A stretch of 64,000 nucleotides of DNA from an uncultured Sphingobacteriaceae bacterium (GCA_946480915.1 CAMLLO010000022.1:1-64000), one strand, 5' to 3'; positions 8,577-18,232 are shown, numbered from the stretch's first letter. Program-made: numbers and translations. The notes: a model not told the origin generated them from the letters alone.

Positions 8577-9926
8577 ATGTTTAAAAAAATATTAATTGCA
8601 AACCGCGGAGAAATTGCACTACGTATTATTCGTACCTGCAAGGAAATGGGAATTAAAACAATAGCGGTTTATTCCACTGCCGATCGCGAAAGCTTGCATG
8701 TTCGTTTTGCTGATGAGGCCGTTTGTATCGGTCCTCCTGCAAGCAAAGATTCTTATCTTAACATCCCTAATATTATAGCTGCTGCCGAATTAACTAATGC
8801 AGATGCTATTCATCCCGGTTATGGCTTTTTATCAGAGAATGCAAAGTTCTCAGCTATTTGCCGTGATTATGGAATTAAGTTTATCGGAGCCACTCCTGAG
8901 CAAATAAACGATATGGGCGACAAAGCATCGGCTAAAGAGACCATGAAAATTGCAGGAGTTCCTACAATTCCTGGATCTGAAGGTTTATTAACGGATGTTG
9001 CCGAGGGTATCAAAATCGCGAATGAAATTGGTTATCCGGTTATACTTAAAGCTACTGCTGGTGGTGGTGGTCGTGGAATGCGTGTAGTTTGGAAAGACGA
9101 GGATTTTGAAGACGCCTGGGATTCTGCCCGTCAGGAATCTGGTGCTGCATTCGGAAATGATGGATTATACCTTGAGAAATTTGTGGAAGATCCGAGGCAT
9201 ATTGAAATCCAAATAATTGGAGATCAGTACGGAACAGTAAGCCATTTATCTGAACGTGATTGCTCGATTCAACGTCGCCATCAAAAATTAGTTGAAGAAT
9301 CTCCTTCTCCCTTTATGACGGATGACCTGCGTCAACGCATGGGTGAAGCGGCAGTGAAAGGCGCAAAAGCAGTAAACTACGAAGGCGCCGGAACTATTGA
9401 ATTTTTGGTAGACAAGCATCGTAATTTCTATTTCATGGAAATGAACACTCGTATCCAGGTAGAGCATCCTGTTACTGAAGAGGTTGTAAATTATGATTTA
9501 ATTAAAGAGCAAATTAAAGTTGCAGCTGGAGTACCAATATCCGGAAAAAATTACTTTCCGGGTATGCATGCAATAGAGTGCCGTATTAATGCTGAAGATC
9601 CTTACCAGGGATTCAGACCAGCTGCCGGAAAAATCACTAATTTTCATTCTCCGGGCGGTCATGGTGTTCGTGTAGATACGCATGTTTATGCAGGTTACCA
9701 GGTGCCACCGCATTATGATTCAATGATTGCTAAATTGATCTGTACAGGTCAGACCCGCGAGGAAGCGATTTCAACTATGGAGCGGGCGCTAAGCGAATTT
9801 GTTATCGAAGGAATAAAAACTACCATTCCTTTTCATCTAAAGCTGATGAAAGATCCAAATTTTAGAGCAGGTAACTTTACTACGAAATTTATGGAGAGCT
9901 TCGTATTTGTCGAAGAAAAAGCATAA
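8577..9926 (+). CDS. accC: Acetyl-CoA carboxylase biotin carboxylase subunit
   Basis: ATP-dependent carboxylation of the AccB biotin. Seen: N-terminal [31 protein letters not shown], the ATP-grasp glycine loop [41 protein letters not shown], and CRINAEDP. The frame is open 26 codons further upstream, but that part runs through the intergenic hairpin and does not resemble the family, so the start is set at 8577 (449 aa). Confidence 0.96.
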   Translation: MFKKILIANRGEIALRIIRTCKEMGIKTIAVYSTADRESLHVRFADEAVCIGPPASKDSYLNIPNIIAAAELTNADAIHPGYGFLSENAKFSAICRDYGIKFIGATPEQINDMGDKASAKETMKIAGVPTIPGSEGLLTDVAEGIKIANEIGYPVILKATAGGGGRGMRVVWKDEDFEDAWDSARQESGAAFGNDGLYLEKFVEDPRHIEIQIIGDQYGTVSHLSERDCSIQRRHQKLVEESPSPFMTDDLRQRMGEAAVKGAKAVNYEGAGTIEFLVDKHRNFYFMEMNTRIQVEHPVTEEVVNYDLIKEQIKVAAGVPISGKNYFPGMHAIECRINAEDPYQGFRPAAGKITNFHSPGGHGVRVDTHVYAGYQVPPHYDSMIAKLICTGQTREEAISTMERALSEFVIEGIKTTIPFHLKLMKDPNFRAGNFTTKFMESFVFVEEKA

Positions 9927-9945
9927 ATGTAAAATCCAGGCAAAT

Positions 9946-9979
9946 GCCATTCTCGTATAAAGAGAATGGTATTTGTTTT
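9946..9979 (+). terminator. Rho-independent terminator after accC
   Basis: GCCATTCTC and GAGAATGGT form a hairpin with a short A/T loop, followed by ATTTG and a run of T. It ends the fatty-acid block and lies just before tatC. A TTG-initiated extension of the tatC frame starts inside its T tract. Confidence 0.75.
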
Positions 9980-9987
9980 TTAAAACT

Positions 9988-10869
9988 ATGACTGAGCAGC
10001 CACGTAAAGATCTGGTAGAAACCATTAAGGATCGGGGGAAATCTCTTGAAGCCGAAATGTCCTTTTTTGACCATATGGAAGTTTTGCGATGGCACCTCAT
10101 CCGCTCGGCCATTGCCATAGTTCTGTTCACTATTCTCGCCTTTGTTTATTATGACTTTATTTTTGATGAGATAATAATGGGCCCCAAAAAGACAGATTTC
10201 TGGACCTACAGAATGATGTGTAGCCTGGGCGAGCAGTTTAATCTGGGGCCGGACTTTTGTATTAAGAAAATCCCATTCGATATCATCAATACCGAAATGG
10301 CAGGGCAATTTACTTTGCAACTAAACTCAGCACTTTTAATTGGCGTTGTTCTTGGCTTTCCCTATTTGCTGTTTGAAGTTTGGCGTTTCGTTAAGCCGGG
10401 CTTAACCCAAAAAGAAAGCAGCTCTGCAACAGGTTTCGTATTTTATGCCAGCTTGCTTTTTATTGCAGGCCTTTTATTTGGATACTATATCATTGCACCC
10501 CTTTCAATTAACTTTTTAGCCAATTACAATGTTAGTTCTGTAATTAAGAATACAATTACTATTGATTCATATCTTTCTACAGTATCAACGCTAAGTATTG
10601 GCGCAGGGATTACCTTCGAGCTTCCTATTATTATTTATATACTATCCAAACTCGGGATAATGACTCCGGCATTTATGCGTTCTTCAAGAAGATATGCCAC
10701 AGTTCTGATATTAATTATTGCGGCGGTTGTAACTCCAACCCCTGATATATTAACTATGCTGACGGTTAGTTTTCCTCTGTTTTTGTTATATGAGTTGAGT
10801 ATAATCGTATCAGCAAGGGTAGAAAAAAATCGTAAAAAGAAAGAGTTGGAATTTTATTCCACTAAATAA
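9988..10869 (+). CDS. tatC: Sec-independent (Tat) protein translocase subunit TatC
   Basis: TatC is the multi-span receptor of the twin-arginine export pathway, binding folded precursors together with TatB/TatA. The sequence has the N-terminal SFFDHMEVLRWHLIRS, PYLLFEVWRFVKPGL and a C-terminal ADLTPTPD-like segment read here as VVTPTPDILTML. About six membrane segments are visible (for example residues around 30-50, 110-130, 150-175, 195-215). The first cytoplasmic-periplasmic loop is longer than in E. coli, as usual in Bacteroidota. The start is 9988, since an upstream TTG lies in the accC terminator. Confidence 0.93.
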   Translation: MTEQPRKDLVETIKDRGKSLEAEMSFFDHMEVLRWHLIRSAIAIVLFTILAFVYYDFIFDEIIMGPKKTDFWTYRMMCSLGEQFNLGPDFCIKKIPFDIINTEMAGQFTLQLNSALLIGVVLGFPYLLFEVWRFVKPGLTQKESSSATGFVFYASLLFIAGLLFGYYIIAPLSINFLANYNVSSVIKNTITIDSYLSTVSTLSIGAGITFELPIIIYILSKLGIMTPAFMRSSRRYATVLILIIAAVVTPTPDILTMLTVSFPLFLLYELSIIVSARVEKNRKKKELEFYSTK

Positions 10870-10892
10870 TCAATCTATAAAATAATTCATTC

Positions 10893-11324
10893 ATGGATAC
10901 TTTATCTATAGCAATCGGTTCAGATCACGCTGGATTTGAATACAAAGAACTATTACGAGATTTTTTGAATAGCTCAAAAACACAGGATTTTGGTACCTAT
11001 AATTCAGATTCAGCTGACTATCCTGATTTTGCGCATCCCGTGGCTGATGCGGTCGAGTCTGGTGAGTTTCAATTTGGAATTCTGGTATGCGGAAGTGCAA
11101 ACGGTGTGGCTATAACAGCAAATAAACATCAGGGAATCCGGGCTGCAATATGCTGGAATGAAGAAATTGCTGAGTTGGCGAGGAAACATAATAACGCCAA
11201 TGTGTTATGTATACCTGCGCGTTTTGTTTCGCAGGATTTAGCTAAAGCTATTACAAAGAAGTTTTTGACCACCGAATTTGAAGGTGGCCGACATGCTAAC
11301 CGGGTGGATAAGATTTCATGTTAA
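10893..11324 (+). CDS. rpiB: Ribose-5-phosphate isomerase B
   Basis: RpiB interconverts ribose-5-phosphate and ribulose-5-phosphate in the pentose phosphate pathway. Segments seen are IGSDHAGFEYKE, SADYPDFAHPVADAV, the catalytic-cysteine segment LVCGSANGVAITANK, and AELARKHNNANVLCIPARF. The 143-aa length is typical. Its 3' end overlaps the next gene's open frame by 7 bp, so the two are probably co-transcribed. Confidence 0.93.
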   Translation: MDTLSIAIGSDHAGFEYKELLRDFLNSSKTQDFGTYNSDSADYPDFAHPVADAVESGEFQFGILVCGSANGVAITANKHQGIRAAICWNEEIAELARKHNNANVLCIPARFVSQDLAKAITKKFLTTEFEGGRHANRVDKISC

Positions 11325-11329
11325 AAGAT

Positions 11330-12907
11330 ATGAGGCATAAAATAGGTTGGCTTATCCTTTTCGGGACGCTATCTTTTAATGCTTTTTCTCAAAATGCTTC
11401 CGCGATTAAATACGCGGGGCAACTCACTCCCGAAGGTGCAAAGAAGCATTTAAGCATATTGGCTTCTGATGAATTTGAGGGGAGAGAAACCGGGCATCGT
11501 GGTGCAGAACTTGCAGCCAACTATATTGCTGCGGAATTTAAGAAGCTCGATTTAAAAGCCCCGGTAAACGGATCCTATTTTCAACAAGTAGACCTGATTG
11601 AATCTACGTTTAGGGTAGATAAGTTTCAAGTCAACGATCGAAAATTGCAGAACCTGAAGGACTTCTACTTGCGGCTGAATAAGTATAACAAGAAGATTAA
11701 AGCTGAAAATATAGTGTTTGCAGGCTACGGTATCACTGCCAATGGTTATGATGATCTGAAGGGAATTGACATAGCCGGGAAAGTTGTATTGGTGATTGGC
11801 AAAGCTGAACCGGTAAAAGATGGCGTGTCAATTATTTCGAAAGAAAGTAGTCTGTCTGAGTGGTCAGAAGTCCTGGATAAGCGCATTCAGAATCTTAGGT
11901 CTAAAAAGCCGGCACTAATTCTGTCGATAGATCCTGATCTGCCCCATTTTCTGTCATTGGGTAATGGGCATCTGGGTGATCCTATAATTTCTTTAAAGAA
12001 ATCGATTTCAAATTCTCTTCCTGTTCAGGCCGATGTAATTCGGATTACTCCAGAAGCAGCGAATGTTTTTTTAAAAAAATCAGGAAAAACTCTCGAGCAA
12101 CTGATGGCGCTAATTAATAATTCTGGTAGGCCGGCCAGTCGGGTCATCAAGGCAGATTTTGAAGCCTCTTATGGCAATGAGGTAAAAGATGTGAAGGCTG
12201 CTAACGTAATGGGCTATTTAGAAGGTTCGGATTTGAAGAACGAGCTGCTTGTTATTTCTGCACATTATGACCATGTAGGATTAAATGCAGATGGCCCTGA
12301 CAAAGTATTCAATGGAGCAGATGATGATGGCTCGGGGACAACCGCCGTCCTTGAGTTGGCAAGAACATTTGCAAAGGCTAAAAAAGAAGGGAAAGGCCCC
12401 AGACGCAGCATTTTGTTTTTGACCGTGGTAGGTGAGGAGAAGGGACTTTTAGGGTCCGAATGGTATTCTGAGAATCCCATCTTTCCTTTGTCTAATACAG
12501 TGACCGACCTGAACATAGATATGATCGGAAGAGTCGATCCGGCTCATAAAGATAGCACCGACTATCTTTATTTGATCGGTTCTGATAAACTAAGCAGTCA
12601 ATTACACCAGATTTCTGAAAATGCGAACGCAACATACACTAAGCTGAAGATTGATTACAAATACAACGATCCCAAAGACCCCGAGCGAATATATTATCGT
12701 TCAGACCATTATAACTTTGCAAAGCACCGCATCCCCATTATTTTTTACTTCAATGGGGTTCACGAGGATTATCATAAAGTAAGCGACGAAGTAAGTAAGA
12801 TTAATTTCTCTTTACTGGTAAAAAGAGCGCAGTTAGTTTTTTATACAGCCTGGGATATTGTTAATCGGGACAAAAGACCGGTAGTGGATGTGGAGGATAC
12901 TAAGTAG
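11330..12907 (+). CDS. Exported M28-family zinc aminopeptidase
   Basis: A secreted metallopeptidase (525 aa from the ATG at 11330; an in-frame ATG lies at 11318). The signal peptide covers roughly the first 21 residues (WLILFGTLSFNAFSQ). A PA-type insert fits residues 130-250. The M28 catalytic core is seen in ISAHYDHVG (zinc His), NGADDDGSGT (bridging Asp), VVGEEKGLLGSEWY (catalytic Glu), NIDMIGR (Asp) and YHKVSDE near the end (His). It likely trims peptides in the periplasm or outside the cell. Confidence 0.9.
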   Translation: MRHKIGWLILFGTLSFNAFSQNASAIKYAGQLTPEGAKKHLSILASDEFEGRETGHRGAELAANYIAAEFKKLDLKAPVNGSYFQQVDLIESTFRVDKFQVNDRKLQNLKDFYLRLNKYNKKIKAENIVFAGYGITANGYDDLKGIDIAGKVVLVIGKAEPVKDGVSIISKESSLSEWSEVLDKRIQNLRSKKPALILSIDPDLPHFLSLGNGHLGDPIISLKKSISNSLPVQADVIRITPEAANVFLKKSGKTLEQLMALINNSGRPASRVIKADFEASYGNEVKDVKAANVMGYLEGSDLKNELLVISAHYDHVGLNADGPDKVFNGADDDGSGTTAVLELARTFAKAKKEGKGPRRSILFLTVVGEEKGLLGSEWYSENPIFPLSNTVTDLNIDMIGRVDPAHKDSTDYLYLIGSDKLSSQLHQISENANATYTKLKIDYKYNDPKDPERIYYRSDHYNFAKHRIPIIFYFNGVHEDYHKVSDEVSKINFSLLVKRAQLVFYTAWDIVNRDKRPVVDVEDTK

Positions 12908-13026
12908 GGAGTTAGGGAGTAACAAGTATCAAGTATCAAGTAGAAAGTATCAAGTAGCAGGTATCAAGTAGTAAGTATCAAGTAGCAGGCCTGTCTTGAT
13001 ACTTACTACTAAGTACTGCTTGATAC
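12908..13026. repeat. Short tandem AAGTATCAAGTA repeats with a 16-bp inverted repeat
   Basis: Copies of AAGTATCAAGTAG-like words fill the gap between two convergent genes. The last copies form a perfect inverted repeat: 12967-12982 pairs with 12995-13010 across a 12-nt loop. It can serve as a bidirectional terminator, though T-runs are absent, and looks like an expanded intergenic repeat. Confidence 0.75.
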
Positions 13027-13506
13027 TTAGAGAATAATTCTGATTGACAGTCCTACACCTCTTTCGTAGAAACCAGAATAGGGGGTTAATACTAGAGCCG
13101 GTTTCCAATCCAGGGAAAGATTTAAAGGAGATCCTGGTATTACATAATCAAGTCCCAGTACTCCATCAACGCTTAAATAAACATCATTATCTCTTGTATC
13201 ATCGTTCTTATAATTAATACTTCCGATAGAAGCACCACCACCATAATACCATTTTAAACCCGCAGCGCCGCTTATCGGATTGTGGACCTCATACAATCCT
13301 GTTAAGTTCACATAAGAATCGTTCTTACGGTTTCTAATGTTTAAAATAAAGTCTAATGCCCGGTCGGATTGAATAAAGGTTTTATAAGTAATACCATAGG
13401 CATCCCCTAATCTAACACCTAAGGCATTTTTGTATTGAGCTTTTACTGTAGAGGCCGAGATGAACATCAAGCCCATAATTAAACATGGTAATAAAAATCT
13501 TTTCAT
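13027..13506 (-). CDS. Exported beta-barrel-like hypothetical protein
   Basis: 159 aa with a signal peptide (residues 1-23, cleavage near VKAQ). The mature part consists of short amphipathic strands (FILNIRNRK, VNLTGLYEVH, GLKWYYGGGASIG) and ends in SIRIIL. The composition fits a small outer-membrane or periplasmic barrel. No known family recognised. It converges with the M28 peptidase gene across the repeat spacer. Confidence 0.7.
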   Translation of the reverse strand: MKRFLLPCLIMGLMFISASTVKAQYKNALGVRLGDAYGITYKTFIQSDRALDFILNIRNRKNDSYVNLTGLYEVHNPISGAAGLKWYYGGGASIGSINYKNDDTRDNDVYLSVDGVLGLDYVIPGSPLNLSLDWKPALVLTPYSGFYERGVGLSIRIIL

Positions 13507-13709
13507 TTTCTTGTTACAATAGTTAAAATTTGTTCTGCAAACTTATTGTTAATTGCAGTGTGTGTGTTAATAGATGTACTTTCTATATAGAAGGTTGCAA
13601 ATATAAAAAAATTAAGTAATGCGTAATGTTCGGTTGAACTTACCCGTTAATGTTAAAATAAGTTAATCTCTAGTTTTTGAATTATAAAAAGATAAATTTG
13701 TCCCGGGTT

Positions 13710-14189
13710 ATGAAAAGTGTAAAAAAATTGCTGTGTTTATTGTTGTTTGTGCCAATACTAATAGGAGGTTGTAAAAAAAACGACCCCTATGATGCTGACG
13801 CACAACTGCAAAAAGACGAGGAACTGATCAAAAGTTATTTGACCGCGAATAATATTGTAGCTGAAAGACACCCCAGTGGCGTTTATTACGTGATTTCTGA
13901 GCCCGGTGTGGGAACAGTGAATTACACAGGCTCCACCAGCGTGAAGGTGACTTACACTTTAAAATTACTTGGAGGTCAGGTTATTCCGCAAACAACAGAA
14001 CCTGTTTCTTTTACTTTGGGAGGTGTTATTGTGGGATGGCAGATCGGAATTCCTCTAATCCAGAAAGGTGGGAAGATTAGGCTATTTGTACCTTCCGGAT
14101 ATGCTTACGGCCCGCGCTCGCAGGGGAATATTCCTGCAAACTCAATTCTCGACTTCGAAATTGACTTACTTGATGTGACTGTTAATTAA
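13710..14189 (+). CDS. FKBP-type peptidyl-prolyl isomerase lipoprotein
   Basis: 159 aa from the ATG at 13710; an 11-codon TTG-initiated extension is unlikely because the lipoprotein signal starts at this ATG. The signal peptide ends in a lipobox (PILIGGC), so the cysteine should be lipidated. The rest is one FKBP domain: FTLGGVIVGWQIGIPLIQKGGKIRLFVPS, SGYAYGPRSQGNIPANSILDFEIDLL in pieces. FKBPs catalyse proline isomerisation or act as chaperones. Family active-site aromatics are only partly kept. It is 7 bp ahead of the next FKBP gene. Confidence 0.87.
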   Translation: MKSVKKLLCLLLFVPILIGGCKKNDPYDADAQLQKDEELIKSYLTANNIVAERHPSGVYYVISEPGVGTVNYTGSTSVKVTYTLKLLGGQVIPQTTEPVSFTLGGVIVGWQIGIPLIQKGGKIRLFVPSGYAYGPRSQGNIPANSILDFEIDLLDVTVN

Positions 14190-14196
14190 AATTAGA

Positions 14197-15093
14197 ATGA
14201 AATTAAATTTATGTAAAGCGTTTTGTTTTTCACTTGTCGTGCTGATTTTTGCTGCAGGCTGTAAAAAAGAATACGAAAGTATTGAAGAACTTGATGCAAA
14301 AAATATAGAAACATATATTGGCCAGAGTAATGTTAATTTTCAGAAATCAGCTAATGGAATATACTATAGCATTGTAAAACCTGGTACTGGTACTGAGCTT
14401 GCTTATTCAGACAAGGTTCAGTTTATATATACTGTTCGTTCACTCGACGGCTCATATATCAATACAGATACCATTGTGAATCACTACGGAGGTTCGGGAC
14501 AGTTTTTAGGCTACTTTACTCCTGAACCTGTTCGAACAGCGATCAAGGAAATTTTGAAAAAACGTGGTGGTGAGATCAGGGTGTTAGTGCCTTCACATCT
14601 TGCATATGGCAGAAATGGAAGCGGAGCTATACCTGGTAATGCATCATTGGATTATACCGTAAAAGTGTTGGAGCAAAATGGATTGCCTGCTTATGATGAT
14701 GCCAGTATCAAGAGGTATATGCAGACTTCGAATCTTAGCGGATTTACAAAGTTAAAAGAAGGATTATATTATAAAGTAATAGAATCCGGCGCTGGAAGCC
14801 CGATAACACAAGATTCCATTGTTACTGTTCAGTACACCGGAAAGCTTTTTAATGGTAAAGTGTTCGATCAAACACAGGGAACAAATACAGCTACTTTCCT
14901 TCTCTCTGAAACTGTAGAGGGCTTTAAAGAATCAGTATCCTTAATCAAAGGTGGAGGCTCAATAAGGGTTTTAATTTCCTCTTCTCTCGGCTATGGATTG
15001 GATGGTAGTAGAAATCAGTATGGTACTTTTACAATCCCTCCGTTCTCGTGCCTTGACTTTGAAATCAAAGTTACCGATGTAAGTCAGCCGTAG
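14197..15093 (+). CDS. Two-domain FKBP-type peptidyl-prolyl isomerase lipoprotein
   Basis: 298 aa with a lipoprotein signal (VLIFAAGC). Two FKBP modules follow: residues about 45-160 (ending in IPGNASLDYTVKVLE) and 170-298 (VTVQYTGKLFNGKVFDQT, ending in IPPFSCLDFEIKV). The second module keeps the VQYTG and F-D-x-T elements of active FKBPs better than the first. It forms an operon with the preceding single-domain FKBP lipoprotein. Together they are probably periplasmic folding factors anchored in a membrane. Confidence 0.88.
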   Translation: MKLNLCKAFCFSLVVLIFAAGCKKEYESIEELDAKNIETYIGQSNVNFQKSANGIYYSIVKPGTGTELAYSDKVQFIYTVRSLDGSYINTDTIVNHYGGSGQFLGYFTPEPVRTAIKEILKKRGGEIRVLVPSHLAYGRNGSGAIPGNASLDYTVKVLEQNGLPAYDDASIKRYMQTSNLSGFTKLKEGLYYKVIESGAGSPITQDSIVTVQYTGKLFNGKVFDQTQGTNTATFLLSETVEGFKESVSLIKGGGSIRVLISSSLGYGLDGSRNQYGTFTIPPFSCLDFEIKVTDVSQP

Positions 15094-15113
15094 GAATTAA
15101 TGTTGGAGGCTAT

Positions 15114-16430
15114 TTATAAATAGCTTTCTTTTGCCTCTTTATAAGCATTCAATGCTCTTTCTCGTGCAAATTTGTGCTCGACAATAGGCTCAGGATATTT
15201 AAATGGATCGCCAAATTCGGGGATCCATTTTTTTATGTATTTAAGTTCAGAATCAAAACTCCTTGTTTGTAAATCGGGATTAAAAATTCTAAAATAGGGT
15301 GCTGCATCGTTTCCTGTTCCAGCCGCCCATTGCCAGCCGCCTACATTGCTGGCCATATCATAATCGATAAGTTTTCTGGCAAAGTATGCCTCGCCCCATC
15401 GCCAATCAATTAGCAAATGTTTGCATAAAAAGCTGGCAGTAATCATTCTTACACGATTATGCATCCATCCGGTGCTATTTAGTTGGCGCATTCCGGCGTC
15501 AACCATAGGGTAGCCGGTTTTGCCTTCACACCAGGCCTCAAATTCGTTTTCATTATTTCTCCATCTGATATGATCAAATTCTTTTTTAAACGCATGATTT
15601 TCTGTTTCGGGGAAATGCCATAAAATCATGCTGTAGAAATCTCTCCAGATTAATTCAGATAACCAGACAGATGAATGAAGGTTCGCCTCTGCAGCCAGCT
15701 CTCTGATGCTTATTGTGCCAAATCGAAGATGAATACCTATTCGGGATGTGCCCTCCACAGCGGGATAGTCACGCAAGTCCTCGTAATTGGCGAGAATAGG
15801 TTTATACACCTTTCCAGGTAAGGAGATCGGGCTTTTTGAAAAACCGATGTCAGCTAAATCAGGAACCTTGAAGGATGCGTACTGATAATAATTTAGATCT
15901 GAGTTCGGGTACGCTTTAAAATGAATGTCGGGCTGAAGCCGGCCGAGCCATTTTCGCTTGTAAGGAGTAAAAACTGTGTAGGGTGTGCGATCATCTTTAG
16001 TTATTTCATCGGTATCAAAAATTACATGATCCTTGTAGCTGTTAAATTTAATTCCACGTTTTGCTAATAATAGATCAATTTCCAAATCCCGTTTTCGTGC
16101 ATATGGTTCATAATCCCTATTAGCGAAAACCTCTTTAATGTCAAACTCGTTTAATAGCTCATCCCAGGCTTTTGCGGGAGTGGAATGCTTTATAAGAATT
16201 GAAGAATTGTGTTTGTTAAGCTCACTATTTAGTTCCCTTAAGGCTTGATGAATAAATGTTAACCGTGCATCATCTTTATCCTGAAGTTTTTCTAAAATAT
16301 TCTGATCGAAGATAAAAACAGGTAACACCGGAATGTTTGATCGTAATGCGTGGTATAAGCCCGCATTGTCCTGTAGTCGTAAATCTCTTCTAAACCAAAA
16401 TATATTGACAGCAGGTTTTTTATCAGGCAT
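15114..16430 (-). CDS. phrB: Class I deoxyribodipyrimidine photolyase
   Basis: A light-dependent flavoenzyme that splits cyclobutane pyrimidine dimers. The N-terminal alpha/beta antenna domain begins NIFWFRRDLRLQDN. The C-terminal FAD domain shows WRDFYSMILWHFPE, GYPMVDAGMRQLNSTGWMHN, RMITASFL, IDWRWGEAYFARKL, DYDMASNVGGWQWAAGTG and YFRIFNP, all classic photolyase motifs. The 438-aa length is normal. The gene overlaps the upstream epimerase gene by 8 bp, so the two are one operon. Confidence 0.92.
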   Translation of the reverse strand: MPDKKPAVNIFWFRRDLRLQDNAGLYHALRSNIPVLPVFIFDQNILEKLQDKDDARLTFIHQALRELNSELNKHNSSILIKHSTPAKAWDELLNEFDIKEVFANRDYEPYARKRDLEIDLLLAKRGIKFNSYKDHVIFDTDEITKDDRTPYTVFTPYKRKWLGRLQPDIHFKAYPNSDLNYYQYASFKVPDLADIGFSKSPISLPGKVYKPILANYEDLRDYPAVEGTSRIGIHLRFGTISIRELAAEANLHSSVWLSELIWRDFYSMILWHFPETENHAFKKEFDHIRWRNNENEFEAWCEGKTGYPMVDAGMRQLNSTGWMHNRVRMITASFLCKHLLIDWRWGEAYFARKLIDYDMASNVGGWQWAAGTGNDAAPYFRIFNPDLQTRSFDSELKYIKKWIPEFGDPFKYPEPIVEHKFARERALNAYKEAKESYL

Positions 16431-17334
16431 AGATATTCTTTAATGCACTTTCTAATGTCGGATATTTAAATTTAAATCCTGCCTTTTCAATCTTATCGAC
16501 AGATGTCCGGTTGCTGTTCAGTACTACTCTGCTCATTTCTCCCAGCAAAATCCTTAAGGCAATTTCCGGTACTCGGGGGAGCCATAAACGTTTATGAAGG
16601 TGTTTTGCAATTGCTCTGGTTAATTCCTTATTTGTAACCGGAAAAGGTGCTGCCATATTGTAAATGCCACGAATCTCTTCGTTTTCTAAGGCATATAGGT
16701 ACATGGCGATAACATCGTCAAGATGTATCCATGGAACCCATTGTTTTCCTGAACCTAAGGCCGCCCCAAATCCAAGTTTAATTGGTTTGGCAAGCTGAGG
16801 GAGCGCTCCTCCGAGCGGAGTCAATACAACGCCGGTTCTAAGTTTTACCAGCCTGATTCCAAGATTCTCGATTTTATCGGCAGCTCTTTCCCAGGCCAGA
16901 CAGGTATTAGCAAGGAAGTCAGTGCCTGGTTCGCTTTCTTCTGTTAAAACTTCATTTTTTCTGTCGCCATAATGACCCACAGCAGAAGCTGAAATGAAGG
17001 TTTTCACAGCGTGATCCGGATGATCTTTGAGCACGTCGTGTAGGAGTTTAAGTGAGCCGGTGCGACTTTTAATTATTTGTTGCTTGCGTTTATGGGTCCA
17101 TGCTTTATCAGCGATGCCTTCGCCAGCCAGGTTTATAATAGCATCTACATTTTCGATACATTTCGGATCGATCTCCATCCGTGAAATATCCCACTTAAAG
17201 ATCTTTGCTCCGGTGTTCGACTTAGACAAACTGCGACTGAGCTGATGTACAGTAAAACCTTTTTCGATCAGGAGTTGGGTTAAAGGCTTGCCAATAAGTC
17301 CACTTGCTCCGGTTATCAAAACTGTTTTACTCAT
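16423..17334 (-). CDS. TIGR01777/SDR39U1-type NAD-dependent epimerase
   Basis: An atypical short-chain dehydrogenase of the YfcH/SDR39U1 family. The N-terminal cofactor loop is VLITGASGLIGKPL, followed by DAIINLAGEGIAD, RTGVVL, GSGKQWVPWIHLDDV and a C-terminal family domain (VPEIALRILLGEMS). The substrate is unknown for the family. It is translationally coupled to phrB by overlap, a linkage that recurs in Bacteroidota light-repair clusters. Confidence 0.88.
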   Translation of the reverse strand: MSKTVLITGASGLIGKPLTQLLIEKGFTVHQLSRSLSKSNTGAKIFKWDISRMEIDPKCIENVDAIINLAGEGIADKAWTHKRKQQIIKSRTGSLKLLHDVLKDHPDHAVKTFISASAVGHYGDRKNEVLTEESEPGTDFLANTCLAWERAADKIENLGIRLVKLRTGVVLTPLGGALPQLAKPIKLGFGAALGSGKQWVPWIHLDDVIAMYLYALENEEIRGIYNMAAPFPVTNKELTRAIAKHLHKRLWLPRVPEIALRILLGEMSRVVLNSNRTSVDKIEKAGFKFKYPTLESALKNIYA

Positions 17335-17373
17335 AATATATTCTTAACTCTAATGTGTATTTTTGGTTTTAAT

Positions 17374-17727
17374 ATGCTTTATACAAAACACGTGTTTATT
17401 TGTACGAATCAACGCCCCGCAGGTTCGAGAATTAGTTGTGGTGAATCTCATGGAATGGAACTGGTTGCTGCGTTTAAAAAATTAATTAAAGATAAAGGTT
17501 TAAACACAGAAATAAGAGCTCAAAAAACAGGATGCCTTGAAGCATGCGAAGCGGGCCCGTCTGTAGTTGTTTATCCCGAAGGGGTTTTTTACAGCAGGGT
17601 TCAGCTAAGCGATGTTGAAGAAATCGTAACCGAACATCTTCAGCATAACAAACCTGTTAACCGGCTGATTATGGACTTCAACGAATTACCCTGGTATAAA
17701 AAGAAACAAGATCAAGTTAGTGGCTAG
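17374..17727 (+). CDS. (2Fe-2S) thioredoxin-like ferredoxin
   Basis: 117 aa from the chosen ATG (an upstream in-frame ATG at 17353 would add seven residues). The four cysteine ligands are placed as in thioredoxin-fold 2Fe-2S proteins: VFICTN, SRISCGE, KTGCLEACEAGP. This family resembles NuoE-like and Shethna-type ferredoxins and transfers single electrons. The partner is not visible. It is convergent with the CBS gene, overlapping it by 4 bp. Confidence 0.85.
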   Translation: MLYTKHVFICTNQRPAGSRISCGESHGMELVAAFKKLIKDKGLNTEIRAQKTGCLEACEAGPSVVVYPEGVFYSRVQLSDVEEIVTEHLQHNKPVNRLIMDFNELPWYKKKQDQVSG

Positions 17728-18152
17728 CTGCTGATATAGGATTCAAGCTGCTCGATTGTTGATCGCTGTATTTCAATAATTGACTTCACTGCATCGCCAA
17801 TAGAAACCATGCCACATACCCGGTTGTTTTCGATAACAGGTAAATGCCGGATGTGTCTTTCCGTCATTATGTTCATGCAATAGTCAATACTGTCTGTAGG
17901 TAAAACAGTAATCAACGAAGCTGTCATTATCTCGCTAACGGGAGTGTCTTTTGACGATTTTCCCTTAAGAACGATTTTGCGGGCATAATCCCTTTCTGTG
18001 AAAATTCCACGTAGCTCATCTCCTTCCATAACTACCAAAGCACTGATGTTTTTGTTCATCATAACTTCGAGGGCTTCGTACACGGTAGTTTCGGGTCTCA
18101 CTGAATAAACTTGTGATGGTTTAGTTGCTAGGATTTGGCTAACTGTTTTCAT
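17724..18152 (-). CDS. CBS-pair domain protein
   Basis: 142 aa consisting of two CBS motifs and nothing else: residues 8-60 (VYEALEVMMNKNISALVV, GIFTERDY) and 75-130 (MNIMTERHIRHLPVI, GMVSIGDAV). Stand-alone CBS pairs bind adenine nucleotides or SAM and act as energy-status sensors for a partner protein. The partner here is not evident. The gene lies divergent to cry-DASH across a 214-bp spacer. Confidence 0.88.
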   Translation of the reverse strand: MKTVSQILATKPSQVYSVRPETTVYEALEVMMNKNISALVVMEGDELRGIFTERDYARKIVLKGKSSKDTPVSEIMTASLITVLPTDSIDYCMNIMTERHIRHLPVIENNRVCGMVSIGDAVKSIIEIQRSTIEQLESYISS

Positions 18153-18232
18153 AACTGGATCGTTTCTTTAAAGTTAAGGATAATTTTTAAAACTGAAAAT
18201 TGTTTGTTGAATTCCCGCTCTCTTTTAACGTT

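Noticed and set aside
9837..10320. Two minus-strand frames (97 and 143 aa) over the accC end and the tatC start
   Set aside because: They cross the accC terminator and overlap two well-supported genes; the sequences show no domain.
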